64,000 nucleotides of DNA, from the NCBI GenBank assembly GCA_034933305.1, contig JAYFNU010000001.1, positions 124,001 through 188,000 of the forward strand, read 5' to 3'. The notes under the pieces are model-generated. The model saw only the letters and a list, made by a program, of their open reading frames with translations, did no database searches and was not told the DNA's origin. Source of the DNA: JAYFNU01 sp034933305. GTDB taxonomy: Bacteria > Bacillota > Clostridia > Oscillospirales > Ruminococcaceae. Both the position numbers and the translations under genes were made by a program. Below are positions 23,001-28,367 of this stretch, in pieces. Numbering within the stretch: the stretch's first letter is position 1; every line of letters starts with the position of its first letter.

Positions 23001-26000
23001 GGTGGAAGGCCTCGTCAGCAGCGGCGACCTCGGCACCGTGACCTACCGGCGCACCAACAGCAGCGTCAACGCCGTGGGCAGCTACGCCGATGTCCTGACC
23101 GCCGACTACACGGCCAACGCCAATTACAGCGTCACGCTGGTCAGAGGCAGCTTCGACATCGTCCGCTCCTCCGGGCTGACCATCAGCAATCCCGGCTACA
23201 ACGGCACCTATGACGGCGCCGCCCACGGCGCGGCCGCGGCAGTCAACATCGCCGGCGGCACCGCGGTGGCCTACAGCACCGACGGGGGCGTCAGCTGGAG
23301 CGACGCCGTGCCGACGCTTACCCGCGCGGGCACTCTGACCGTGCGGGCGCGGGCGACCAACTCCCAGTATGTCACCGCCGTCTGCATCTACACGCTGACC
23401 CTCGCCCGAAAGCAGGCGACGGTTACCGTCAGCGACGCCGCCAAGACCTACGGCGGGAACGACCCCGCTTTCACCGGCACGGTGGACGGGCTGGTCGCGG
23501 CGGGCGATCTCGGCGCCGTGACGTATCGGCGCACGAACAGCGGCGTCGAAAGCGCCGCCGCTTACACGGATGCGCTCACCGCCGACTATACGGAAAATCC
23601 CGACTACGCGGTGCGCGTCGTCAACGGCACTTTCACGATCAACCCGGCCGACCTCACGCCGGCGGGCGCCTATGTCGTGACCGCGCCCGCCGACACGCTC
23701 TACAACGGCAGCGAGCAGGCGCTCGACCCCGTTGTGACGACGGCGGACGGCGCCGTGACGCTCCTCAAGGACCGGGACTACACCGTCTCCCGCAGCGGCG
23801 ATCTCGTCAACGCGGGCAGTGTCGCGATCACGGTGACGGGCATCGGCAACTACACGGGCCTGCGCACCGCGTCGTATGCGATCACGCCGCGCAGCGTGAC
23901 GCTCACCTCTGCCACCTCCAGCAGGCAGTACCACCGCACACCGCGGACCGACGACGGGATCACGATCGGCGGCGACGGCTTTGCGGACGGCGAGAGCGTC
24001 GTCTGCACGGTGACCGGAAGCCAGCTCGACTGCGGCAGCACCGAAAACGTCTTCACCTTCGCGCCCGGCGCGGGCACGCTCGCGGACAACTATACCATCA
24101 CCGCGGCGAACGGCCGCCTGACCGTCACGCAGGTCTCAACGCCGATCACCGTCGCCGCCGCCAGCGCCGAGAAGACCTACGACGGCACGGCGCTCACCGA
24201 CGGCGGCTGTACCTATACGACCGGCGTGCTCGTCGCCGGCGACGTGCTCACCGCGACGGTGTCCGGCAGTCAGACAAACGCCGGCAGCAGCGCCAACACG
24301 GTCACCGGTTACAGGGTGACCCGCGGCAGCACCGACGTGACGGCGAACTACACCTTCGCAGACAGCGCGAGCGGCCTGCTCACGGTGCTGCAGGCGAACG
24401 GCGCGGTCGCGATCACCCTGCCGCTCGGCAAGCAGTACGACGGCCGGGCGGCGGATGCCGCCGCGGCGGTCACCCAGACCGGTGACGGCGCGCTCTCCTT
24501 CCAGTATTACCGCATGGAGGCGGGCGTCCCGACCGAGCTTGCCGGCGCGCCCAAGGATGCGGGCAGCTACAGGGCCATCGCCTCCGCGGCGGCTTCCGTC
24601 AACTACACCGCGGCCGTTTCCGCCCCGGTTGATTTCACCATCACGCCGCGGCCGATCACCGTGACCGCCGCCGACGCGCAGGGCGCTTACGGCACCGAAC
24701 CGCCGACGCTGCGCGCCGCCGTCACCTCCCCGCTCGGGGTCTGTGCCGGGGACGATCTGCACATCGGCGCGCAGACCGTGGCGACCTCCGCGAGCCCGGT
24801 CGGCAGTTACGCGATCACGCCGTTCTGGGACGATACGCTCAATTACGCCGTGACCCCGGTCAGCGGCACGTATACCGTGGTCGAGGCGGCAATGCCCTTT
24901 ACCGCGGTCGGCAGCACCTCTGTGTACGACGGCGCCGCGCACGGCGTCGACGTCACCGGCCCGCAGGGCATGACCGTTTATTACGGGACCTCCGAGCTCA
25001 CAGCGGGTAATTACCGCGGCGCAGGGACCGAGGCGCCGAGCTACACGAACGCCGGCAGCTATACCGTCTGGTACTACATCACCGCCGACAACTATGCGGA
25101 CGTCGCCGGCAGCGTTCAGGTCGAGATCTCGCGCGCCGCGCAGATCATCACCGCGGCCGACGTCAGCGCCGTCTACGACGGCACGGCCCACAGCGTCACC
25201 GCGACCGTGAACACCGGCAATCCCGTCAGCTATGAGAACAACGGCCGGGTCGCGGCCGGGAGCTCCGCGGTGACGATCCGCGTCGCCGGCAATGAGAACT
25301 ATCTCGACGCCGTCGCGACCGTCACCATCACCGTCGCCCGCAGAAACATCACGCTCACCGCCGGCAGCGCTTCCAAGCCGGCCGACGGCAGCCCGCTCAC
25401 CTGCGGCGACTACGCGCTCACCGCCGGCAGTCTGGCCGCGGGCGACCGCGTCGCGGCGGTCACCATCGCCGGCAGCATCACCGCCGCCGGCACGGCCGCC
25501 AACGTCATCAACGGCGCGCGGATCCTCAATGCCGCCGGCGGGGACGTCACTGACAGCTATGCGCTCACCGCGGTCAACGGTCTGCTGACGGTCACCGCGG
25601 CGGGAAAAACGGCGGGCGCCGCGGACGGCGTCCCCGACGAAAGCATCACCGGCGACAAGACCTTCGACGTCGGCACCGGCAGGATCCGGGTCACGGTCGA
25701 CTGCCGCAACGCGGACGGCAGCCGTCTCGACGGGCGCATCGCGAGCTCGCAGCAGGTTGTCGGGGCGACCGCAACCGGGCAGGAGCTCGACGACGTGCGG
25801 AACGGCGAGACGCTTGAGATCCGCCTCAGGGTCAGCATCGACGACGACACCGCCGCCGCCGAAAAAGCGGCCGGCCGGACGGTCATCAAGGGCCGGGCCG
25901 ACGGCGACGGGACCGACAGGGAACTGACGCTCGGCACCTACGCCGATCTCAGTCTGGAAAAGCGGATCGGTCAGGCGGAATGGACCCGCCTGCTGTCCTC

Positions 26001-26466
26001 CGACGAGGCGATCACCGTCACCATCCGCATCCCGGACGAGCTGGTTGGGAAGGGCGGGGCCTACTACATCGCCGTGCCCGGCGGGGACGGCTACACGCTG
26101 CTGCGGGATGAGGACAGCGACCCCGACACCATCACCTTTACCACGGAGATCTTCGACAACTGCGCCATCGCCTATTCGCCGGCGGGGATCGCCGCTTCGG
26201 ACAGCTTCATTCTCTTCAACTTCATCGCGATGCTGCTCTGCCTCGCGCTCGGGCTGCTTTGCCTGCTGAAGAAGAAGAAACTGCGCATCCCGGCGGCGGC
26301 GGCAGCCGTCGCGGCCGTTGTGGTCTGGCTGCTTCGGTTCAGCCGCGGCAGGATCGTGCTGTTCGACCGCTGGAGCATCCTCTTTGCCGCCCTGCTTCTC
26401 GCGGAGATCTGGTTCTTCGCGCGCCGCGACCGCAAGCAGAAGAAGGATCGCGCCGCGGCGAAATGA
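8083..26466 (+). CDS. giant secreted MBG/YDG-repeat surface protein with C-terminal membrane anchor
   Basis: About 6,127 residues in one unbroken frame. A signal peptide (KKCFAVVLTLFMMTAEVPP) ends near residue 36. Residues about 36-580 hold Ig-like modules (SYQWYKTVGG). An MBG_2-type module is at 583-665 (TYGDAVPENFYTYQAAGF). Residues about 1200-2510 carry InlB/MucBP-like repeats with GYSFRNWKG, GYAFVGWVYGG and YTVNYYLMD patterns. From about 2620 to 5840 runs a long array of MBG and YDG modules (KTYDGTALTDGG, LTYAPGTLTV-like ends). A non-repeat domain at about 5850-6030 ends in FDNCAIAYSP. Three hydrophobic segments follow near 6040-6061, 6067-6085 and 6098-6113, separated by KKKKL and FSRGR. 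No LPXTG sortase motif is seen. Repeats of this kind form extended stalks in adhesins, so a host- or cell-binding role is likely but inferred. Confidence 0.9.
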   Translation: MTKNGTGMLLKKCFAVVLTLFMMTAEVPPEIFAAGGQSTDYPILLNGSDCAAANAVSVAYGDSVTLSLSGYSGSATPAFTWLPASEQPDGAAQWSDWTSSAPTEPGSYYLGYNFTDSDAVTYTSDDGSYRFAITKAQPAAPAGLRWQGGAASWSAVTQSTTGSALAAGAVSGYTVTLYKNGAALVSNDVTAAACDFTSRILASGKGLYTFDVRADVTDTAHYAASEVSARSGAEAAVLVAVTAGEGTASVTPSAAQLLLAGDPARGSISLTAALGSGRTFAGWSASAAGAVVFADASALSTTATLAADYAGTELTLTAATSDTEKPTISAYAAGTGDDYGTLQGTAADSGSAITQVAFSTAAAAADVAAADWQTAPENGAGVPVSVSHAVTAAGTYYFYVKDAAGNTARSDAGIRASEVDYSGYYENGTADAAHRSFLVGDAPLVLSVPSRPGFSSSGWHLRSDCSDGAITSISAHSDSAITVYTRWTRQQISIIAQPQDYSGTYDGAAHTLSVSVGNAAGAISYQWYKTVGGNSQPIDGATAAQYSVKNVADSGSYFVRVTILLEGGAESTDSNAAAVSIEPRPLTVTADAKRLTYGDAVPENFYTYQAAGFAEGEDASVLTAGALTCAYAAGSAAGSYPIAGDGFAAANYAVAVTAGTLTVAPKDGAAGEGMACVLESDQWTYTGAAVEPSVTVTDGGGMLTAGTDYTVSYSNNLNVGTGSATVTFAGNYTGSRVLSFAIVPATFTADTILADWVYGDTPGTPDVSTNPSGGAPAYYYYAAGKTAADATTAQPTRAGSYCVYAVIPAAGNYRQVTTAVRSFSILKRPVTLIAASRTWEYDGNSHTAASYTRTGSLVGSDAFQSVSVAGSITAVGTAENVISYRLTSATDAGNYDITAVSGTLTVTSRALTVPTDCAWKTTAPGTAAWVAVTRDGLTVAYNVELWRTSNNVRTKVRTVTASSAAYDFADIIRADAAANGVAGYSFCVTAVPAGGSNLNNYTASSVSDNSAVLYTASVSVSGGSGVASAAINGAQSAILLQNETASLTATAQSGYSFSGSVWSEVSGNLTIADASKAQTTAVLSSKLAGPAAISVAASCSDDLPVITGFSAAAYDGNSKVRFTFSAADTKMLTGWALTDSGTEQPAASDWHAIFTSALNNQTVDGITEADTYYVWVRDDGGNVVCSAANESGPASIDVYRISFAAGENGSGNMVSILKVENTAVTLPVSTFTRSGYSFRNWKGTSGIYADGGSYGANASDTLTVQWTDEQFAYTVNYYLMDTAGSYAADPSQTAQFSGAYGAVVSSGSAAVALTLKGMELDADRPGSITLTEDGLTLSVYYRRLQYTVSYSYSLADGTPRTAQQTYYYGAPFTELAKPRIDGYAFVGWVYGGSGKTPQTMPNNNLTATGSFVPANASYVIHCYLQNIPADSSEAPSYALAQERDITVAALQGDRITFGLSDADVIEGFTAAYVTISSGEAGGSVPGAQTTTAAGTVSSEASAALHVNVYYARNTYQLTLNVYDSNLRTGKLYTHTESRLYGEAIDAAAFAVYGQADWPAAPDGSTLAAYADWSTGAAPAAMPAGDVSVARDYVKSVEVPYRIEVYYESATEGSYALQSTLTYYGYAGAAVTVGGTDDDTVNYNTFSSSVYGFAWYQFDSANAGNVLSATVRADGTTTLRAYFARRTFTATVTYYYNSGTASDGNIKLATVTKTGKWGTNFAYQPLALFSGSLPDEWSNNGSYTANDSKAGTFDFKANGYTASYAGYYWSDGNHWPSFKYTTAASLTDRAGDTGPFGRGDNTTLSVYYVKVDHDTHYTVDMAYNPAKLSKAGDATDHSLLASVAGESCKVRLANEADIYESTWVPSASAEDIAAYPALAYTGGSYSYGDTPTLRSGFTAVTVSGSTYYLNAAQPGYVYVADAENQFYYGNRVGYNFLADELNAAKLGYDSVESYLAGYKTAHGDSAGVSYDAKASGAYIYNGGFSPIMYGDGTYRFTFDYADTYTVTYTMGGKSCSDHTYVKDQLVNVGCDNRAAFPEKSGYVIQWYTDSACTVPAADFRITQSTILYGSYVRATVTYTVNCYYQLPDGTTVTDPGADGLTTQTSSETVSFTDGTGAAGDYSVPVTKYYRGGELVMATRRYPALSYSEVALNYDRYLIDAFVYDDANTGNAIKGYCEASGITLSAYYAREKHTLAANAGNTPVETVTTATYLAGQSAALGVPVRAGYAFAGWTLQKWDGSAWAAWTDAPQAAADGADFAMPNADVQAAAAWNPANCDSTVVHYFETTTRTYAADLYASLAGMTGETAAVIFGGTDYADARVYLEGSTVLGASLVLDGRTWYFSAAASAAQGAYTVDVADLIAVSEPITALSESTLAVSARVLDLSACPMYSFAYAQLRTEDSVTALAAADTFVYGPTVSLACYYAREADFTVALAAESADGGDSGLTLTGGSAACSYGETMTVRAAAAAGYTFVGWYSADDDAFVSPISTDAEYSFRVTENRSLVALSRPSAAAQPTVTLSGPVSYNYGYSAARTNAVTASVAFAEGTDSANKVVSYQWYEITGGSASAIAGATSATCLFPTGKVCGSYTYRCDVVVQRSDNGRAVTVQSEPFTVTVSPANMTVEVAGYTGTYDAADHGITVTVRKPAAGSYEIYYADSPLTADNYTQGSAVNPVYRNVRMDGGTVGSYTVYYYIRNTDGNYTDLSGSAPVTIKPIPVTLQADGSFHKTYDGTTAVGGSVIEPGTEKYELSRGTSYTIIGLLKSEADLYIADFDADFDSKDVKSAGSLTMRDIRIVSGTSGAVDYNYSFADNYTLSLSGYITPYVLPTVWDSETSFVYDGTVKAPGLHLSDTAGIPEPSIADGLTVQGGQVNAGSYTAYAAITASEAYELSNYSFSSGSRDYTIAARPITLTPDVSASGGIVYDGAVHTVTGFIVGGSGLAAPDGVQHTFTAETDTGAVGAGTTAVTARNMHIFQGATDVTDDYAITYGSADLVIAKAPVRISGFTAADKPYDGGTAAVIGVGGLSFSGIVPGDHLEIPASGVTGSFSQSGVGTDLTVTAALEESDLAGSSAANYRLDLAGSELTCLADITPAAVTVTAGAAAVTYGEPAAFSATFAGFVDGEDQSVVSGSVGYSVSAGGGAAAPYTVSTPAGSYAILPDISGLSAANYTFTAVPGELTVAKRPLAVTAAPEPTVTKVYDGTTAAAACVGGDDWTFAATGASASGIANGDAVGLRFDAVYDSKDVSDARTVTLSNLRIDNENYALATDTVAITAGCSIRPRALTITADNKTATYGAAAPAFTAAYAGFAGSEDKSVLGGSLTFACAYDTGNSASRSAGSYAIAPSGLTSGNYTITFVPGTLTVGKALLTAAAQAATITYGEPSSVPAYTSALSGFRYGEDAGVVSGTLTTACGKTVNDLPGTYANAILPDTAGLSADNYTFRAVGAALTIERRELTVSGIRVNGKVYDATTAVAAGQIDLSAVVYDGILEGDAGNQGLAVTGTYASANVGEDINVALAVRLNSYLAARYTLAGASQSTAAADITARPLTVTVNSQTIRYGDAEPAYSVRYSGFAGSETASVLSGQLAYTENYTADAGSGSYSAAGSYPVAASGLSGGNYAITYAPGTLTVSPARLSTPAVSWSATPGTVSWTAVPGIGAVPVGSYTVSLIETGTGMTVQTQTEPAGTTGCSFLEAMRVNGAGSYQVQVTAIASADGNADKCNVADSAAGASGSEKAARVSVQFAADAVSQAAAAVMSGSDPAISIHDAGLASYTMIAGESGAAIAAHLKNATGYSVSSLSADSTALTLTSPVLDTAGTTVSANAALSASLASTAPIAVTLTMRATPATVTLSLSADPASATFGYTAEAAPRISAAAAPEAGDNLAASGYTYTYQWYLKDGSAGVNTAMADGTGATVVFPTGKDAGNNRYKVTCQVTATRSDNGQSKTITSISQLRAGTAFNVVIERAQFSASAVLAGWTYGAARGIPAVTANPGSAAVVYEYNTDAAASTGWTTEIPKDAGTYYVRADIAASANYQEFMTKSLQFVIAPAKLATPENLAMDASPTAPYGLLSWDAVSGPEENAGNAADSTVSVRYRVRLYRAETDSAADADWTQVGDAQETDATSLDLTGSFLEKGFYRFTVQALAACSNGKANCADSDESARNAVALEIKSTMNDGSQSYEYTKVYDGKSVVLSAGSGVTGVTGYQWLRNNAAVAGATADTLAVAYVEQSGTYTCQLTLSDGSSYYSSNRVITVTPLALTVTSATRTKIYDGTPLAGQTESVVSALGTGADALGEGDSIAYTLGSRTDAGTSTNSITGVTITHNAGAAGEKTVFAEGGTNNNYTLTKTTGSLTVTARSLADGAGYNAGIAVSQPDAVTYDGTHHTPAVAVTDASIRIGAADKLLTAGTDYTLLYAGNLHAGTATVTITGRGNYTGVITRTFVINRRPVTLTAASAARTYNGTALTAASCAPAAGFALGSGDSIDAASVRCSGAITDVGSTANAITAVILRNAGGTDVTADYDLTYAPGVLTINVIAAPITITANSAQKTYDGAALTDGGCTYTTGVLITGDVLTATVSGSRTNAGTSPNVVTAYTVTRGSTDVTADYTFADSVPGTLTIDRRPLTLTSASGSKTYDGTALQDGTVTVTGSGFADGEGADFTVTGTILDKGSVSNAFTYALHTDMLAANYDITCVFGTLTINAIAAPITITANSAEKTYDGSALTDGGCTYTTGVLLTGDELTATVSGSRTNAGTGANVVTAYTVTRGSTDVTADYTFADSVPGTLRITPKDVTITVDSAGKTYGETDPAFTGAVNGLVAAGDLGAVTYRRTNSAVGDAGNYAGVLTANYTPNANYTVRITAGDFVIRRAATLTVAGASYSAPYDGAAHGAAAAANVSAGTLLQYSTDGGASWSGSFPTITDVGTVYVTVRAANANYETAQNTYTLTVSQKAARITVNSASKVYGSADPAFAGVVEGLVSSGDLGTVTYRRTNSSVNAVGSYADVLTADYTANANYSVTLVRGSFDIVRSSGLTISNPGYNGTYDGAAHGAAAAVNIAGGTAVAYSTDGGVSWSDAVPTLTRAGTLTVRARATNSQYVTAVCIYTLTLARKQATVTVSDAAKTYGGNDPAFTGTVDGLVAAGDLGAVTYRRTNSGVESAAAYTDALTADYTENPDYAVRVVNGTFTINPADLTPAGAYVVTAPADTLYNGSEQALDPVVTTADGAVTLLKDRDYTVSRSGDLVNAGSVAITVTGIGNYTGLRTASYAITPRSVTLTSATSSRQYHRTPRTDDGITIGGDGFADGESVVCTVTGSQLDCGSTENVFTFAPGAGTLADNYTITAANGRLTVTQVSTPITVAAASAEKTYDGTALTDGGCTYTTGVLVAGDVLTATVSGSQTNAGSSANTVTGYRVTRGSTDVTANYTFADSASGLLTVLQANGAVAITLPLGKQYDGRAADAAAAVTQTGDGALSFQYYRMEAGVPTELAGAPKDAGSYRAIASAAASVNYTAAVSAPVDFTITPRPITVTAADAQGAYGTEPPTLRAAVTSPLGVCAGDDLHIGAQTVATSASPVGSYAITPFWDDTLNYAVTPVSGTYTVVEAAMPFTAVGSTSVYDGAAHGVDVTGPQGMTVYYGTSELTAGNYRGAGTEAPSYTNAGSYTVWYYITADNYADVAGSVQVEISRAAQIITAADVSAVYDGTAHSVTATVNTGNPVSYENNGRVAAGSSAVTIRVAGNENYLDAVATVTITVARRNITLTAGSASKPADGSPLTCGDYALTAGSLAAGDRVAAVTIAGSITAAGTAANVINGARILNAAGGDVTDSYALTAVNGLLTVTAAGKTAGAADGVPDESITGDKTFDVGTGRIRVTVDCRNADGSRLDGRIASSQQVVGATATGQELDDVRNGETLEIRLRVSIDDDTAAAEKAAGRTVIKGRADGDGTDRELTLGTYADLSLEKRIGQAEWTRLLSSDEAITVTIRIPDELVGKGGAYYIAVPGGDGYTLLRDEDSDPDTITFTTEIFDNCAIAYSPAGIAASDSFILFNFIAMLLCLALGLLCLLKKKKLRIPAAAAAVAAVVVWLLRFSRGRIVLFDRWSILFAALLLAEIWFFARRDRKQKKDRAAAK
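21685..22436 (+). repeat. two near-identical in-frame copies, 504-base spacing
   Basis: The stretch 21685-21930 recurs almost base for base at 22189-22436; both encode a YDG module starting APITITANSA and containing LTDGGCTYTTGVL. The spacing of 504 bases equals 168 codons. A more diverged third copy is at 24140-24366. Near identity at silent positions suggests recent duplication or gene conversion. Confidence 0.85.
22440..23880 (+). repeat. three tandem 480-base units inside the giant gene
   Basis: The anchor segment encoding GLVAAGDLGAVTYRRTNS starts near 22522 and 23482, with the variant GLVSSGDLGTVTYRRTNS near 23002. The spacing is exactly 480 bases (160 codons) each time. Each of the first two units pairs an MBG-like module with a second module containing YDGAAHGAAAA; the third unit diverges after its first module. 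Confidence 0.82.
24140..24366 (+). repeat. third, diverged copy of the YDG module
   Basis: This copy encodes EKTYDGTALTDGGCTYTTGV and STDVTANYTFADS, clearly matching the modules at 21685 and 22189 but with many silent and several coding differences. It is therefore older than the duplication that made the first two. Confidence 0.8.
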
Positions 26467-26493
26467 CCCGGCCCGGCGGCCGCCGGGCGGAAT

Positions 26494-26516
26494 AAAAAAA
26501 GCCCGACGGGCGGGCT
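26494..26516 (-). terminator. second minus-strand terminator after the ArsR/ArsP operon
   Basis: Read on the minus strand, AGCCCG, a 5-base loop and CGGGCT are followed by seven T residues. It lies beyond the stronger hairpin at 26557-26604 and so acts as a backup between convergent genes. No plus-strand U-tract terminator for the giant gene was found. Confidence 0.55.
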
Positions 26517-26556
26517 CCGCAGGGAGCGTTCCCGCGGGGGGATCCGCCCCGAAACA

Positions 26557-26604
26557 CAAAAAAGCGATGCCGGAAGTCCTTGTTGAAGGGACTTCCGGCA
26601 TCGC
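26557..26604 (-). terminator. intrinsic terminator of the ArsR/ArsP/thioredoxin operon
   Basis: A perfect 16-bp stem pairs 26564-26579 with 26589-26604 around a 9-base loop. On the minus strand it is followed by a T-rich tract (26557-26563). It lies about 70 bases past the stop of the thioredoxin gene. Confidence 0.88.
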
Positions 26605-26675
26605 TGTTCCGGCGCGCGGACGCTGCTTCTATTCGCGGCGCCTGTCCGCTGCCGCATAGTTCTGCCGCGCGGGGC

Positions 26676-27020
26676 TTATCCCCGCGCCTTTTTGAGAAGC
26701 GCGGCGACCTCGTCCTTTTTGAGGACCTTGCCGTAGGAGACGACCTTGCCGTCGACGACGAGCGCGGGGGTCGTCATGACGCCATACGCCGCGATCTCGG
26801 CGAAGTCCGTCACATGCTCGATCGCGGTATCCATTCCGAGCTCCGACAGCGCTTCCTTCGCGGCGGCCTCCAGCGCGATGCATTTGGCACAGCCCGAGCC
26901 GAGCACCTTGACGCCGGGCGCCGCCTTGTCGCCCTCGGCCTTTTCCATTTGCTGCTGCGTGCAGTTGCCTGCGCAGCAGCAGCAGGACTCCGCTTCCTTT
27001 TTCTTTCCGAACAGACCCAT
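26676..27020 (-). CDS. small thioredoxin-like redox protein with Cys-rich N-terminus
   Basis: 114 residues. The body (APGVKVLGSGCAKCIALEAAAKEALSELG, here abbreviated by its ends) is a thioredoxin-fold domain of the redox-active disulfide protein type, with the CxxC pair Cys44 and Cys47 and the cis-proline segment VMTTPALVVDG. The N-terminus carries ESCCCCAGNC, five Cys within eight residues (13-16 and 20), which could bind soft metals or arsenic. The gene follows the permease gene; the ribosome site TAGGAGG overlaps the permease stop codon. This pairing of ArsP-type permease and small thioredoxin is common, and the protein probably helps deliver or reduce the exported metalloid species. The delivery role is inference. 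Confidence 0.85.
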   Translation of the reverse strand: MGLFGKKKEAESCCCCAGNCTQQQMEKAEGDKAAPGVKVLGSGCAKCIALEAAAKEALSELGMDTAIEHVTDFAEIAAYGVMTTPALVVDGKVVSYGKVLKKDEVAALLKKARG

Positions 27021-27032
27021 GATGTTATCCTC

Positions 27033-28031
27033 CTAAATGAATAAAAATGAAAATGAATTGAAGAAGTACCCGACCAGGATGATGCCCGCCGTGCAGATGC
27101 CGACGAACACGGCCAGCAGCTTCGGCCGGATAGCCTTGCGCAGCATGATCATCGAGGGCAGCGACAGCGTCGTCACCGCCATCATGAAGCTCAGCACCGT
27201 GCCGAGCTGCGCGCCCTTTCCGAGCAGCGCCTCCGCCACGGGGATGGTGCCGAAGATGTCCGCGTACATCGGCACGCCGATGAGCGTCGCGAGGACGACG
27301 CCGAAAGGATTCCGGCTGCCGAGGACCGTCTCGACCCAGCTCTCGGGGATCCAGTTGTGGATGACCGCGCCGACGCCCACGCCGATGAGGATATAGGGGA
27401 AGACCTTTCTGAACGTCGAGACCGTCTGGTCGCGGGCGTACAGCAGGCGCTCCCTCTGCGTGAGGGCGGGCGAATCGATGTCGACGGCGCCCGCGCTGCG
27501 GATAAAGTCCTCCACCTGCGATTCCATGTGCAGCCGCTCGATGATGCTGCCGCCGAGCACGGCGACGATCAGCCCGACGGCCACATAGGCGACGGCGACC
27601 TTCGCGCCGAAGATGCTCATGAGCAGGATGAGACTGCCGAGATCGACCATGGGCGACGAGATGAGGAAGGAAAACGTCACGCCCAGCGGCAGCCCCGCGC
27701 TCGTGAAGCCGATGAACAGGGGAATGGACGAACAGGAGCAGAAGGGCGTCACGGTGCCGAGCAGCGCGGCGATGCAGTTGGCCCACAGGCCGTGGAACCG
27801 CCCCATGATCTTTTTGCTGCGCTCGGGGGGAAAATAGCTCTGGATGTAGGATATGAGGAAGATCAGGAAGCACAGAAGGATCGTGATCTTGACGACGTCG
27901 TACAGGAAGAACTGGATGCTGCCGCCCCACCGCGTCGTGACGTCGAGCCCCAGCGCGCCCAGCAGGCGCCCGATGAGGACGTTGAGCCACTTCATGCCGA
28001 GGATCTGCGTCTGGATGAAATCTCCCGTCAT
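27033..28031 (-). CDS. arsP: ArsP-family permease (organoarsenical or metalloid efflux)
   Basis: 332 residues from the ATG at 28031, which forms an ATGA overlap with the stop of the ArsR gene; a longer in-frame extension is ignored because it would run through that gene. The protein is polytopic with about eight hydrophobic segments and the family hallmark TPFCSCSSIPLFIGF, plus FSFLISSPMVD and GVPMYADIFGTIP (PF03773 permease). Family members such as Campylobacter ArsP export trivalent organoarsenicals; others act on unknown metal species. The ArsR regulator and thioredoxin partners support a metalloid-linked role. The gene symbol reflects the family rather than proven substrate. Confidence 0.85.
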   Translation of the reverse strand: MTGDFIQTQILGMKWLNVLIGRLLGALGLDVTTRWGGSIQFFLYDVVKITILLCFLIFLISYIQSYFPPERSKKIMGRFHGLWANCIAALLGTVTPFCSCSSIPLFIGFTSAGLPLGVTFSFLISSPMVDLGSLILLMSIFGAKVAVAYVAVGLIVAVLGGSIIERLHMESQVEDFIRSAGAVDIDSPALTQRERLLYARDQTVSTFRKVFPYILIGVGVGAVIHNWIPESWVETVLGSRNPFGVVLATLIGVPMYADIFGTIPVAEALLGKGAQLGTVLSFMMAVTTLSLPSMIMLRKAIRPKLLAVFVGICTAGIILVGYFFNSFSFLFI

Positions 28032-28333
28032 AGACAGCCGCAGCCCCCGTTCTTTTGCTCCCCTTTGCAGGACAGACCGTCCATAAACGCCCGGAAAGCC
28101 CCCAGCGTCTCGCAGTCGAGAGAGTAATGGCTCCATTTTCCCTGCCGGCGGACCTTCACAAGGCCGCATTCGACGAGGATCTTCATGTGGTGCGAAAGCG
28201 TCGGCTGCGTGATGTCGAAGCGCTCGAGCAGCTTGCAGGCGCACTTTTCACCGTCCGTCAGCATCCCGACGATCTGCAGCCGGTTGGAATCGCCCAGCGC
28301 CCGGCAGATCAACGCGACGTCCATGGGTCCCAT
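28028..28333 (-). CDS. arsR: ArsR/SmtB-family metalloregulatory repressor
   Basis: 101 residues forming a winged-helix domain with the recognition helix TQPTLSHHMKILVECGLV. The sensing helix carries CAC (Cys31 and Cys33 in EKCACKLLE), the place of the arsenite-binding Cys pair of E. coli ArsR, and the C-terminus ends GGCGCL (Cys98, Cys100), which may add ligands. Members of this family leave DNA when metalloid binds, releasing the operon. The gene is first in a three-gene minus-strand operon, behind a consensus promoter with an inverted repeat at the transcription start, which fits autorepression. The ribosome site is GAGGTGAT. Confidence 0.92.
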   Translation of the reverse strand: MGPMDVALICRALGDSNRLQIVGMLTDGEKCACKLLERFDITQPTLSHHMKILVECGLVKVRRQGKWSHYSLDCETLGAFRAFMDGLSCKGEQKNGGCGCL

Positions 28334-28345
28334 CAGATCACCTCA

Positions 28346-28363
28346 CATAGATATTTGTCTATG
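28346..28363. promoter_or_regulatory. candidate ArsR operator
   Basis: An inverted repeat CATAGA, 6 bases, TCTATG overlaps the expected transcription start of the arsR promoter. A further half-site CATAGAC lies at 28381-28387, inside the promoter spacer. Position and symmetry fit repression by the ArsR protein. Confidence 0.65.
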
Positions 28364-28367
28364 CGAT

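Noticed and set aside
8140..23934. Antisense frame of 5,264 codons opposite the giant gene
   Set aside because: It is in codon register with the sense gene, has low-complexity Arg/Gly/Val-rich sequence without family motifs, and is fully explained by the absence of TTA, CTA and TCA codons in the sense gene.
26471..26488. 18-base G+C palindrome directly after the giant gene
   Set aside because: It has no loop-forming spacer and no plus-strand T-tract, so I do not call it a terminator.
24136..26601. Minus-strand frame of 821 codons at the end of the giant gene
   Set aside because: It runs opposite well-supported repeats and the membrane anchor, and its sequence shows no recognisable domain or ribosome site.
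28032..28244. 71-codon N-terminal extension of the ArsP permease
   Set aside because: It lies inside the arsR gene in another frame; the ATGA overlap at 28028-28031 gives a natural start.
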